64,000 nt of DNA, taken from positions 53,476 to 117,475 of the forward strand of contig DJHM01000051.1 of NCBI GenBank assembly GCA_002433075.1, in the 5' to 3' direction. Positions 26,559 to 34,972 of the stretch are shown piece by piece. Every line of letters starts with the position of its first letter. Position 1 is the first letter of the stretch. This DNA comes from Latescibacteria bacterium UBA6620 (GTDB lineage Bacteria > Latescibacterota > UBA2968). The notes below the pieces were generated by a model. It searched no databases. It was not told the DNA's origin and saw only the letters and a list, made by a program, of their open reading frames with translations. A program made the translations under genes and the position numbers.

Positions 26559-27533
26559 TCAATGAAGGTTCCCGAACACTCCCAGGCCGAGTTCAACACT
26601 CGTCGCTTCTGCAAGCTCGAGATCACCAACCGCATCTTCCAGACCATCCCAGGATGTATGGACCTTGAACAAGAAAAAGAACAGATTGATCCACACTCGC
26701 AGATAGGGAAACGCCAGTTGCTCCTCTTTGGTTAACCCGCACCCCCCGCCCCTCCTCGTAGGCCACCAGAAACCGTTCCCCCACATTCGCCCAAGCTCTC
26801 CCGCGATCCTTCTCCCACGCGCTGAGCCAGATGAACGGATAAGCGAGATCGTGAAGAAGCACGCCCCTTTGAAGGAAGTCGAGATCGATAATAGCGACGG
26901 GATCGTCTTCTCGATAGAGGACGTTCCAGAAATGAAGGTCCCCGTGAACGACACCACGCGGCAAAGCGTCCTGGATGTTTCGGAGCCCCGAACGAACAAG
27001 GTCCAGGATGTGCTCAGATCTTGCAATTACAGACAGATGTTCGGATTGTGTCCGCGCTTTCATCCGGTCGAAGTAGCCGAACAGAAGCGCGTCGTGTGGA
27101 TGGTTACCGTAAGGGAGCGCGACGGCCGCACAATTGATCACAGACGACCCGAGGCGGTGCATCCTACCTACCATCCTGCCAACTTCAACCCAGCCCTTTA
27201 CTGAAACGTCATCACCGGCCTGGGGATCGTGATCGATATAGGGCGCAACATCCAGGACTCTGTCGTTGATTGTGGGCACAGAGTCAACGGGAGCGAGATG
27301 CCTGGGCACGTTCGCCTCAGCGGAGACCACATCCCCCCACTCTCGAGCGAAGAGAACGTCCCTCTCCTGGGCCATAGCGCTCCGTAGGCGGGCGACATAA
27401 CTCCGACCACCCGCACATCGAACCGATAGACTTCACAAAAGCTTCCCTGCTTGAGGAAGGAGACGGAATCGACGGTCAGCGCGTAAGCTCTGATTACCCG
27501 ATCCAGTCGCTCTGCTGTCAACGACCCCTTCAT
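26559..27533 (-). pseudogene. aminoglycoside phosphotransferase-like gene with two frameshifts
   Basis: An APH-family small-molecule kinase of about 325 codons split over two frames. The start (MKGSLTAERLDRVIRAYALT ... GSFCEVYRFDVRVVG) and the end (LTKEEQLAFPYLRVWINLFF ... LGVFGNLH) share one frame. The middle (YVARLRSAMAQERDVLFARE ... GVVHGDLHFWNVLY ... AIIDLDFLQRGVLLHDLAY) lies in another. The two shifts are near 27385-27400 and near 26735-26750, the latter in a G-rich run. The catalytic HGDLHFWN and the metal-binding IDLDF are intact. The shifts compensate overall, so this is either a pseudogene or two assembly errors. It sits between the M20 peptidase (12 bases) and the aldo/keto reductase (10 bases). 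Confidence 0.7.
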
Positions 27534-27545
27534 TGCGACAGTCGA

Positions 27546-28892
27546 CTACTCTAGCAACCCGTTCAGACGCAGCACTAGGTCGTAGAGGATCTGAACCGCG
27601 AACGTCACGTTCGTCGTCGACACACGCTCGTCGTGACCGTGACAGAGCTCGAAGAAGTCCATCCCCGCTTCGTAGCGCATCGGGATGTAGCCGTGGATGG
27701 CGATATCCAAGTGCTTCAGGAATCGAGCGTCGGTTCCGCCGGTCTGCATATAGGGAACGACGATGGCATCCGGTTCGTACTTCCGCGTCGACGCCGCGAT
27801 AAAATCGTAAAGCGGGGTTTCGTGATCGAACTCGACGCCGGGATGGAATTCACCAGTGAGCTCTATTTCCACCGCATCGCCCACCAGAGCACGCACCTCG
27901 GAAATGAACTCCTCCTCCGTCACCCCGGGGAGCGGCCGGCCGCTCAACGCCGCCCGTGCATCCGACGGGATCACGTTCCGTTTCAGACCAGCGGACAGCA
28001 TCGTCGGCGCGCACGTGTTGCGAAGCATCGCATCGAGCATCAATCGAGTCGCCTGCGGCGCATCCAGCGCCTCGATCGCCTCGTCCGCACGTTTGGGGTC
28101 AAGACACGCCTGCAGATGGGCGGCCGTCTGCTCGTCTGGATGAATTTTCGCGGCCTCCTCGAAGAACGCTCGTACGCTGGCCGGCGGTTGATGCGAAAGC
28201 TTCGTGCCTTCCATTCTGCTCAGAGCGACGCCAAGATCGACGATCGGGTTGTCGTTGTGGGGCACCGAACTGTGCCCGGGTCGTCCGCGCCCCACCAGAT
28301 CGATCGGAGCGCTGCCCTTCTCTCCGACCTGACACAGATAGACCGGATGGCCGCCGATTTCGACCGCGAAGCCCCCGGCCTCGTTGATCCCGTATTCAGC
28401 ATCGAAGAGATCCGGCCGATGCTGAGCCAGCCATCTCACACCGTGCACGCCACCTAGCTCCTCGTCCGCGGCCGCGACGAGTACCAGGTCCCTCTCGAGG
28501 GCCAGCCCCGCCCGATGCGCCATCAGAAGCGCCTGCAGCTGTGTGGCTCCTGTCAGCTTGGAATCGATCGCGCCTCGTCCCCACACGTGTCCGTCCGCAA
28601 TCGTACCTTCGAAGGGAGGATGCGTCCATCGTGCTGGCTCTGCCGGAACCACGTCGAGATGCGACAAAAACAAAAGCGGCCGTTCCTTCCCACTGCCCTT
28701 CATCCTCACCGCCAGATTGCCACGACTCGCCGCGGACTCGATCACCTCCGCATCCAAACCCTCACCCCGAACCGACTCGGCCAACCATTCAACGAGTGGC
28801 AGTTCGTTCCCCGGAGGGTTCGTCGTGTCGAAACGCAACATCGCCCCCAATCGGGCGGCCGCTTCCGCACCTTCCTTTTCCCAGTCTATCAA
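27546..28892 (-). CDS. M20 family metallopeptidase (ArgE/DapE/carboxypeptidase-type)
   Basis: 448 residues. Di-zinc site features are SHLDVVP (His78, with Asp80), GRGAIDSKLTG (Asp110), AADEELGG (Glu144/Glu145) and the C-terminal CHGHDERV. The dimerisation domain contains GRGRPGHSSVPHNDNP. It is related to the peptidase/deacylase branch that includes aminoacylase-1 and carboxypeptidase PM20D1, so it likely hydrolyses an N-acyl amino acid or small peptide in the cytoplasm. The start is TTG with GGGAGGAAATC just upstream. It leads a small unit with the broken phosphotransferase and the aldo/keto reductase. Confidence 0.85.
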   Translation of the reverse strand: MIDWEKEGAEAAARLGAMLRFDTTNPPGNELPLVEWLAESVRGEGLDAEVIESAASRGNLAVRMKGSGKERPLLFLSHLDVVPAEPARWTHPPFEGTIADGHVWGRGAIDSKLTGATQLQALLMAHRAGLALERDLVLVAAADEELGGVHGVRWLAQHRPDLFDAEYGINEAGGFAVEIGGHPVYLCQVGEKGSAPIDLVGRGRPGHSSVPHNDNPIVDLGVALSRMEGTKLSHQPPASVRAFFEEAAKIHPDEQTAAHLQACLDPKRADEAIEALDAPQATRLMLDAMLRNTCAPTMLSAGLKRNVIPSDARAALSGRPLPGVTEEEFISEVRALVGDAVEIELTGEFHPGVEFDHETPLYDFIAASTRKYEPDAIVVPYMQTGGTDARFLKHLDIAIHGYIPMRYEAGMDFFELCHGHDERVSTTNVTFAVQILYDLVLRLNGLLE

Positions 28893-28991
28893 GATTTCCT
28901 CCCAAATTGGACCATCTGTAAATCGTCAGGACACGCGTGTTGGACAGTTCCTCCCCGAAAATCCAGGCCCAGGGGTCTTCGACCCCGCCGC

Positions 28992-29690
28992 TCAGGCGCC
29001 GGAATCAGGTTCTGAATTTTCAGCAGCCGACCTGGGTTTGGCAGTCCCGGCCAGGTAGAACGAATAGCCCAGCATCGCTGAGGCGAGTGCTCCCCAGAGT
29101 ATCCCCCAGAGCACCGCCGGGATCTCGGTCAGACTCATCAGGACATCTGCGTCGCTTCCTTCCTGGTAGACCACGATGAGGTCCTCGTAGATGTCGACAA
29201 GTACGTACAGACAGCTCGCCGTACCCAGAAACTGGAGGACGAGTCGCAGCATCCACTGAGGCAAATACCTGGACATCAGAAGCAGAACGATCGCGAATCC
29301 AGCCGTGTAGTAGACGCCGAACGTATTCCGAATCCACAGTACGGTCGCGATCATCATTACCAGCACGACCGTCAGGGCGATTCCCCGGCTTGCCCGGGTC
29401 CGAGCCGCGGCGACGAGGATCAGTCCACCCCAGAAGAGGCTCCCCAGATATCCTGCACTCGCCACGACCAGCGGGTTACCACCTCGATACTTGCAGACCC
29501 CGCCGATGCGTTCGCTCACTTCGATGCTCACGATCTCTCCACCTGTCGCCACCGCGGCAAGACCGTGACTGAGTTCGTGAAGCAGAACGACGAACAGCTT
29601 GATTGGATAAAGCAGAAGCGTGTTCCACAGGTATACGGACACGCCGACCATCACTACCAGAAGCGCGACCTGCGCGCCTCGTTCTTTCAC
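28992..29690 (-). CDS. M50B-like membrane zinc metalloprotease
   Basis: 232 residues with about six transmembrane helices. The HExxH zinc motif HELSH (His38, Glu39, His42) lies at the end of the first helix (LFVVLLHELSHGLAAVATGG), as in M50B-like peptidases. GGNPLVVASAGYLGSLFWGG follows in the second conserved region. Members are usually intramembrane or membrane-associated proteases of unknown target. The start codon overlaps the stop of the SelA-like gene by four bases (ATGA), so translation is coupled. The C-terminal tail is polar. Confidence 0.75.
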   Translation of the reverse strand: MKERGAQVALLVVMVGVSVYLWNTLLLYPIKLFVVLLHELSHGLAAVATGGEIVSIEVSERIGGVCKYRGGNPLVVASAGYLGSLFWGGLILVAAARTRASRGIALTVVLVMMIATVLWIRNTFGVYYTAGFAIVLLLMSRYLPQWMLRLVLQFLGTASCLYVLVDIYEDLIVVYQEGSDADVLMSLTEIPAVLWGILWGALASAMLGYSFYLAGTAKPRSAAENSEPDSGA

Positions 29691-30883
29691 GCGTCCCCCG
29701 CCACCGAGCGAATCTTCTCCAACATTTTCTCCACGTCACCGTCTCGGAGACAGACCGGATTGACCGATACGACTCCCTCACGCGCACCGGAGGTCCCCAC
29801 GAAGACGCGGCAGGCGCCTGTCATAAACCGTCGAGCGGCATCGATTCCGTCCAGACGGTCAAATGCCAGCGTCAATGACGGGATCCCCCGCTCTCCTCCA
29901 TCGCTCGCTATTGCACCCACACCATCGATACCCGCGACACCCTCCTCGAGAGCCTTGATGTCTGCAATCCATCCCCGCGATCGATCTTCATCCGATACGG
30001 CTACGAATCGCCTGAGGGCCGTCAACAATCCCACGATGGCTTCCTTCCCAACCTTGCACGGTCTCCCGATTCCGTGATGGGGCGCTCCAGGAACGTCCTT
30101 CTTGTCGATCCACTCTGCCGGCGGATCCCAGAGCTCGTAGTGCACGTCCAGGTCCAGGTGCTGGAGCGCCATCGCCGCGATCAGATCACGCCGCCCGCAC
30201 GCGATCCCCGACCCCTGCGGCCCTCCGACCACCTTCCCGCCGCTGAAACACACCAGGTCCGCCCCTTGGGCGATGAATCGCTTGAGATTCGAAGCCGGCG
30301 GAAGCTGTCCGGCCGCATCTACGATCACAGGGACGTCCCGATCGTGCGCAACCTTGACGACCTCCTCCAGCGGGGGCCTCGAACGCGCATTCGCCACGTA
30401 GGCGATGGCGGCGGTTCGTTCGGTGATTGCGTCCCCGATCTCCCACGCCTCCGTATCCCGGACACCGGCTCCGCTGAACCGATCGGGAATCCCCACCTCG
30501 ATCAGTTTCACACCCACCGACCGAATCGCGTGATCGTAAAAGTTGCGATGGCTCCGAGGCATAATTACCTCGCTCGGAAGCCCGGCCGTGTCAGGAAGCC
30601 GGTTCATCGCACCCGGATCGAGTCCTGTCACGCACGCAGCCACACCCAGCAACAGGCCGGCCGACGCCCCGGAGGTCACGTAGCCCGCCTCCGCGCCCGT
30701 CACCTCCGCGATGTAGCGACCCGCGGCCGCCTGCAATTCCGCGATGTCCACACAGTGGCCGGCCGCCTCCGCCATCGCCGCCGTCACCTCGGGATCCATC
30801 AAGGCTCCGCTCAACCGGGTCACGGGCCCGGCCGCGTTCACAATCGTCTCGACACCCAGCGTCTCATAAATGTGATCAGACAT
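29687..30883 (-). CDS. SelA-like PLP-dependent aminotransferase-fold enzyme
   Basis: 398 residues. It resembles the L-seryl-tRNA(Sec) selenium transferase-like family, whose characterised members include DgaE-type 2-dehydro-3-deoxy-6-phosphogluconate-forming ammonia-lyases. Visible features are GVETIVNAAGPVTRLSGALM at the N-terminus, GYVTSGASAGLLLGVAACV, VIVDAAGQLPP, and the PLP lysine region DLVCFSGGKVVGGPQGSGI. No tRNA-binding domain is evident and the protein is shorter than true SelA, so sugar-amine catabolism is more likely than selenocysteine synthesis. The ribosome site (AAAGGAAGAGG) lies within the remnant kinase upstream. Confidence 0.75.
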   Translation of the reverse strand: MSDHIYETLGVETIVNAAGPVTRLSGALMDPEVTAAMAEAAGHCVDIAELQAAAGRYIAEVTGAEAGYVTSGASAGLLLGVAACVTGLDPGAMNRLPDTAGLPSEVIMPRSHRNFYDHAIRSVGVKLIEVGIPDRFSGAGVRDTEAWEIGDAITERTAAIAYVANARSRPPLEEVVKVAHDRDVPVIVDAAGQLPPASNLKRFIAQGADLVCFSGGKVVGGPQGSGIACGRRDLIAAMALQHLDLDVHYELWDPPAEWIDKKDVPGAPHHGIGRPCKVGKEAIVGLLTALRRFVAVSDEDRSRGWIADIKALEEGVAGIDGVGAIASDGGERGIPSLTLAFDRLDGIDAARRFMTGACRVFVGTSGAREGVVSVNPVCLRDGDVEKMLEKIRSVAGDA

Positions 30884-31004
30884 TCGCCTCTTCCTTTGGT
30901 AGAACCACCCTCACCGTCGTTCTGCGACCGACTTCACTGTCGATCGCCAACTCTCCTCCGTGGGCCTGGACGATTCGAAGCGCCGTCGAGAAACCAGTCC
31001 ACAG
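30876..31004 (-). pseudogene. C-terminal remnant of a sensor histidine kinase
   Basis: About 43 codons read TGFSTALRIVQAHGGELAID and continue to VGRRTTVRVVLPKEEANV. This is the G2 box and final strands of a HATPase_c domain (family form GLGLxIxRxIVxxHGGxI). The G-rich lid is degraded (TGFST for TGLGL), and everything upstream of the domain is absent or unrecognisable. The reading frame ends eight bases inside the SelA-like gene start. No initiation codon is associated. Confidence 0.65.
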
Positions 31005-31158
31005 AGATCTCCTTCCTGAGGGCGGTATCGAGCGGGAGGACACCGCGCGCAGAATACTGATCAAGACGATGGCGGTCAAGCTTCCCTCACGATTCGCTTG
31101 CACCGTCCCGGAGGCGGTCCTACCATAGCAGGCGTCACCGTAACAGTGAGGATCTACT

Positions 31159-31923
31159 ATGGATACGCTGGAATACTCCACCAATCCGTTCGGGGGAGCG
31201 ATCACGGACCCTGCCCATCTCCCGGACGACTCCCAGCAGTTCGAAGCTCGCCTCAAATCGTCGATCGGGGCCTGGACCGAGGAGGGTCTCAAGGTCGTCT
31301 GGCTCGAGGTCCCGATCGCGAAATCGGACCTGATCCCTGTCGCTGTGCAGCAGGGGTTCACGTTCCACCACAGCGAAGACGGCTACCTGATGCTGACGCA
31401 TCAACTCGAGACCGGCGCCTTCGTCCCTCCGTTTGCCACCCACTACACCGGTGCCGGTGGCGTGGTTCTGAACGACAGCGAAGAACTGCTCGTCGTAAGT
31501 GAACGCTATCGGCGTTCGAAGACGCCCTCCTACAAGCTCCCCGGAGGTGCGCTTCACGCGGGCGAACATCTCGAACAGTGCGTCGTTCGCGAAGTCAAGG
31601 AGGAGACCGGTGTCGATGCCGAATTCGTCTCGCTCGTCTGCTTCAGACACTGGCACGGATACCGGTACGGAAAAAGCGACATCTATTTCGTCTGCCGGTT
31701 GAAGCCCCTCTCCCACGAGGTCACCATCCAGGCCGAGGAAATCGCGGAAGCCCTCTGGATGCCCGTCAACAACTATCTGGATGCCGAAGGCGTCAGCGTC
31801 TTCAACAAGGAAATCGTACGTGCCGCCCTCTCCAGCCCCGGGGTCGCGCCCGCCCACATCGACGGCTACTCAGATCCCGATCGACACGAAATCTTTATGC
31901 CGCGATCGAACGATCGCACTTGA
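31159..31923 (+). CDS. Nudix hydrolase with N-terminal NUDT6-type pre-domain
   Basis: 254 residues. The first 90 resemble the pre-Nudix domain of plant/animal NUDT6-type proteins (GLKVVWLEVPIAKSDLIPVA, then GFTFHHSEDGYLML). The Nudix box is GGALHAGEHLEQCVVREVKEETGVD, with the catalytic REVKEE intact. It probably cleaves a nucleoside diphosphate derivative; the family alone does not reveal the substrate. The ATG has GTGAGGA seven bases upstream. The RraA-like gene starts 12 bases after its stop, so the two are likely co-transcribed. Confidence 0.85.
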   Translation: MDTLEYSTNPFGGAITDPAHLPDDSQQFEARLKSSIGAWTEEGLKVVWLEVPIAKSDLIPVAVQQGFTFHHSEDGYLMLTHQLETGAFVPPFATHYTGAGGVVLNDSEELLVVSERYRRSKTPSYKLPGGALHAGEHLEQCVVREVKEETGVDAEFVSLVCFRHWHGYRYGKSDIYFVCRLKPLSHEVTIQAEEIAEALWMPVNNYLDAEGVSVFNKEIVRAALSSPGVAPAHIDGYSDPDRHEIFMPRSNDRT

Positions 31924-31935
31924 GGTCACCGAAAA

Positions 31936-32661
31936 ATGAACGGACTGCCTGAGAAGGAACTGGATCGACTCCGGAAATACGACACCCCCACGATCTGCAA
32001 TGTCATCGAGGTCTTCGATGTCCAACCTCGGAACGTGGGATACGCAAACGAAACCATCAAGGCCTGCTTCCCCGAGATGCCGCCGACCGTCGGCTATGCC
32101 TCGACTGCAACCTGGCGTTCCGACGCGCCGCCCACCGACGGCATCGCCTACGGCAGTATGGGCGACCAGCTCGAGGCCTTTTCCTCGATCCCCGGACCAC
32201 CGGTCGTTGTCCTTCAGGATCTAGACGAGCCCACATCAGCCGCGTCGTTCGGTGAGGTGATGTGCACCACCTACAAGACGTTTGGAGCGATCGGACTGAT
32301 CACGAGTGGCGCCGCCCGAGACCTGGATCAGGTTCGGGAAATCGGATTCCCCGCATTCAGCAACGGCGCGATCGCCTCCCACGGCTACGGCCATATTGTC
32401 GATGTCCACCTGCCCGTCCACATCGGTGGCCTCCCCGTCCGACCCGGGGAGCTTATCCACGCAGACTGCAACGGCGTAGCCACGATTCCCGACAGTATCG
32501 CGGACCAGGTCGCCGACGTGTGCGACGACTACGTCGCCGCTGAACAGATCATTCTGGACTACCTCAACAGCGGAAACATCACCACTGAGGGTTTCAACGA
32601 CGCCCGCAAGGCCTGCCTCGCAGAGCTGAACGCGCTGACGGACCGAGTCCAAAGCAGATAG
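31936..32661 (+). CDS. RraA family / HMG-CHA aldolase-like protein
   Basis: 241 residues. The family signatures are TPTICNVIEVFDVQPRN at the N-terminus, the mobile-loop GEVMCTTYKTFGAIGLITSG, GAARDLDQVREIGFPAFSNG and the terminal region PGELIHADCNGVATIPDSI. The RD pair and the preceding G-x-x-M match the metal- and substrate-binding parts of RraA-fold 4-hydroxy-4-methyl-2-oxoglutarate aldolases. Stand-alone members in carbohydrate regions are usually aldolases or decarboxylases and not RNase E regulators. Precise chemistry is not resolved. Confidence 0.8.
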   Translation: MNGLPEKELDRLRKYDTPTICNVIEVFDVQPRNVGYANETIKACFPEMPPTVGYASTATWRSDAPPTDGIAYGSMGDQLEAFSSIPGPPVVVLQDLDEPTSAASFGEVMCTTYKTFGAIGLITSGAARDLDQVREIGFPAFSNGAIASHGYGHIVDVHLPVHIGGLPVRPGELIHADCNGVATIPDSIADQVADVCDDYVAAEQIILDYLNSGNITTEGFNDARKACLAELNALTDRVQSR

Positions 32662-32735
32662 GCCGCCGCCCCCTGTCGAGTGACGCTCTGACTCATCCAC
32701 GCGAGTCGCAGTGTCACCCGGTTCGCTTCCCCCGT

Positions 32736-32756
32736 CTCACCGAAGCCTTGACGGAG
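32736..32756. repeat. short dispersed repeat, copy 1
   Basis: CTCACCGAAGCCTTGACGGA core in the gap before the TIM-barrel gene. It matches the copy at 37834-37855 at most positions and resembles small intergenic repeats common in some environmental genomes. Confidence 0.5.
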
Positions 32757-32866
32757 GTGGATGGCCGGTGTCCATTCTGCCCCCTCTGGCTCAACCGTGG
32801 TGGGCGTCAATGAATCCATCACGGGGAGACACTTCTCCACCCCGACTTCCCGAGGCTTAACACACA

Positions 32867-33733
32867 ATGAAAACAGGCGTCTGCAGTTACTGTTTCAACA
32901 AGCTTTTCCTGGACAACGAAATCGACGTCCCGACGGCGATCCGGTTCGTCGGTGAGCAGACGGAAGCAGACTGCTACGAACCCCTGTAACGTTACTGGGA
33001 CCGAGACCCGGATGAAGCGGACCAGGCCCGTGAAGCACGAAGTGTTCTCGACGAAGTTGGCCTAGACGTCTCCTGCTACACGCTCGACAGCGATTTCGCC
33101 GTCTACGACGACGAGGCCAGCCAGGAGTGCATCGACATCTGTATCGGGCGGCTTCAGATCGCCCGGATCCTGGGCACCGATCGAATCCGACTCGACCCCA
33201 GAACGTCCCTTCCCAACGACCCCGAAGAGACGGACTTTGAGGATGTGCTGGAACGAATGGCCACCTCGATGCAGATGATCGCCGATAATGCCGCTGCAAT
33301 GAATATCTCGGTCGGGGTTGAGAATCACCGACGACATCTCGGGCGCATCGAGCAGACCGAGCGTCTGGTTCGGCTCGTCGATCGTGCCAACTTCGGCGTC
33401 AACATCGATCCGACGAATTTCCGCGCCGTGTTCGGTCAGGACCACATCGAGGGGGTCCGACGGATCGCGAAAGACGTCGTCCACGTTCATCTCAAAGACC
33501 ACCACATATCCGCCGAACCTCAGGACGACAGCTGGCGTCAGGCGCCGAACGGTCAATACCTCAAGAATGCCATCGGTGGAGAGGGCGATGCCGACTGGCC
33601 GCGAATCGTCCGCCTCCTCAAGGATGCCGGCTACGACGACACCGTATCCCTCGAAGTAGTCGACCTGAACGACATCCTCGCAAGCATCACCAAAGGCGTC
33701 GAGAATCTGAAGCGCGTCATCGAAAACACGTAA
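32867..33733 (+). pseudogene. sugar-phosphate isomerase/epimerase (AP endonuclease 2 TIM barrel), in-frame TAA
   Basis: A 289-codon frame reads as a full xylose-isomerase-like TIM barrel. It starts MKTGVCSYCFNKLFLDNEID, continues DVSCYTLDSDFAV, ILGTDRIRLD, SVGVENHRRH, NFGVNIDPTNFR, DVVHVHLKDHH and SLEVVDLND, and ends VIENT. The metal-binding Glu, Asp, His and Glu positions appear kept. A TAA at 32987-32989 (codon 41, in EPL-stop-RYWD) is the only defect and no frameshift is seen. Re-initiation downstream would give a protein missing the first strand and helix. It lies between the RraA-like and Gfo/Idh/MocA genes, a typical sugar or inositol catabolic setting. Confidence 0.75.
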
Positions 33734-33823
33734 AACCGCCAAGACACGAAGACAAAAAAAAGACCAAAGGCCAGGAAGACCTAGTCAACTTGCTGCCTTG
33801 GAGCCTTGTTGGTTTTTCTTTCT
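33733..33823. repeat. low-complexity intergenic repeat of the CGAAGACAC type
   Basis: The gap contains ACCGCCAAGACACGAAGACA and a reverse-like tract ending CCTTGTTGGTTTTTCTTTC. This vocabulary is typical of small interspersed intergenic elements seen in several bacterial phyla. A related word tract occurs at 36848-36892. Confidence 0.45.
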
Positions 33824-33836
33824 ATGGAGTGAAATC

Positions 33837-34844
33837 GTGAGAGTCGCCATCATTGGAGCGGGCAACAACGCTGCCGGTCACGCGAAGAGCCTCGATGCGA
33901 TCGAGGAAGTCCAGATCGTCGGAATCACCGACCCAGCCACGGATCGTGCGGAAGGCCTGGTAGCCGAAGTCGGCGGAAAGGCCTATGACGATCATCGGGC
34001 GATGCTCGAGGCTGAGAAGCCCGATGCCGTCTGGATCTGTTCGCCCTGTTTTCTGCACGCACGGCAGACGATCGACAGCGCGGAGGCCGGGGCCCACGTA
34101 ATGTGTGAGAAGCCGATGGCGCTCTCGCTCGAAGACTGCGACCGAATGATCGCAACGGCCCGGGATGCCGGGACCAAAATTATGGTCGATCAGTCGACAC
34201 GATTTATGCCTGCCCTGGTTGAGATGAAAAACATCCTCGATTCCGGACGCTGCGGGGATTTCGTCAAGTCGTGGAGCATCCGGGAGAGCTATCACGTCAT
34301 CAAGAACGAAGCGAACTGGCGACTCGATTTCGACAAGAGCGGCGGTATTCCCTTCGAGTGGGAAGTACACGAGATTGATTTCGTGCGCAGTATCGGCGGT
34401 CAGGTCACGGACGTGTACGCCCGGACGGCCTTCAGTCGCGCGGAGGCGCCGACCTTTCTCGATCACTTCTCCGCCATCCTGACTTTCGCGAACGGCGGCT
34501 ACGGCAACCTCGAGGCCAGCCAGTCCCAGACGCTGCCTTCGTCGGGTCGTGGATTCTCGGGGACGGAGGGATCGGTCGTCGCGACCGGACGTGATACGCT
34601 GAAGATCAAGACCGCGAAGATGGACGCACCCGAGGAGATTACCGTCGGTATCGATCGTGCGTCTCGAGCACGTGGTGCCGCCCCACGTGCTCGAGACGCA
34701 CGATCGATACCGAACAGCCAGTTTATCGAAGCGATCCTCAACGACAGTCCTTCTCCGGTCCCGGGCGAAGAAGGACGTATCAACGTCGCGATTGCCGCGG
34801 CCATCGTGGAATCCGGTCGAACCGGATCCGTAGTCCAACTCTGA
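33837..34844 (+). CDS. Gfo/Idh/MocA family NAD(P)-dependent oxidoreductase
   Basis: 335 residues. The N-terminal Rossmann fold (VRVAIIGAGNNAAGHAKSLD), PDAVWICSPCFLHARQTI and the cofactor/substrate motif CEKPMALSLEDCD are diagnostic. GGIPFEWEVHEIDFVRSIGG carries the family's catalytic His region. It probably oxidises or epimerises a sugar or cyclitol. The GTG start has GGAG upstream. Near residues 270-293 the protein holds GIDRASRARGAAPRARDARS, encoded by a perfect 69-base inverted repeat that looks like an insertion in a surface loop. Function may be unaffected or lost. Confidence 0.85.
   Translation: MRVAIIGAGNNAAGHAKSLDAIEEVQIVGITDPATDRAEGLVAEVGGKAYDDHRAMLEAEKPDAVWICSPCFLHARQTIDSAEAGAHVMCEKPMALSLEDCDRMIATARDAGTKIMVDQSTRFMPALVEMKNILDSGRCGDFVKSWSIRESYHVIKNEANWRLDFDKSGGIPFEWEVHEIDFVRSIGGQVTDVYARTAFSRAEAPTFLDHFSAILTFANGGYGNLEASQSQTLPSSGRGFSGTEGSVVATGRDTLKIKTAKMDAPEEITVGIDRASRARGAAPRARDARSIPNSQFIEAILNDSPSPVPGEEGRINVAIAAAIVESGRTGSVVQL
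34645..34713. repeat. perfect 31-bp inverted repeat inside a coding gene
   Basis: Arms 34645-34675 and 34683-34713 are exactly complementary over 31 bases, with a 7-base centre (TGCCGCC). The structure sits in frame within the Gfo/Idh/MocA gene and is too long and perfect to be chance. Confidence 0.95.
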
Positions 34845-34972
34845 GTCTCAAGACGTCTGGAACGTCTTTCAGCGCTTAAAAGTGGCCCCGAGGCCATAAT
34901 ATTTAAAATGTGACCTGCCCCCATCGTTGTCTCCCCTTCCGTGTTTTCCGTGGTCCTCTTGCTGTGGTTCCT

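Noticed and set aside
29687..30883. True SelA and a selenocysteine system
   Set aside because: The enzyme lacks an evident tRNA-binding N-terminal domain, and there is no selB, selD or tRNA-Sec in the window; a SelA-like catabolic enzyme fits better.
1644..33733. Stop-codon reassignment or selenocysteine/pyrrolysine insertion as the cause of the in-frame stops
   Set aside because: TAG, TGA and TAA all occur as internal stops and all serve as normal terminators in neighbouring genes. No SECIS-like or dedicated tRNA gene is seen here. Only general readthrough would remain.
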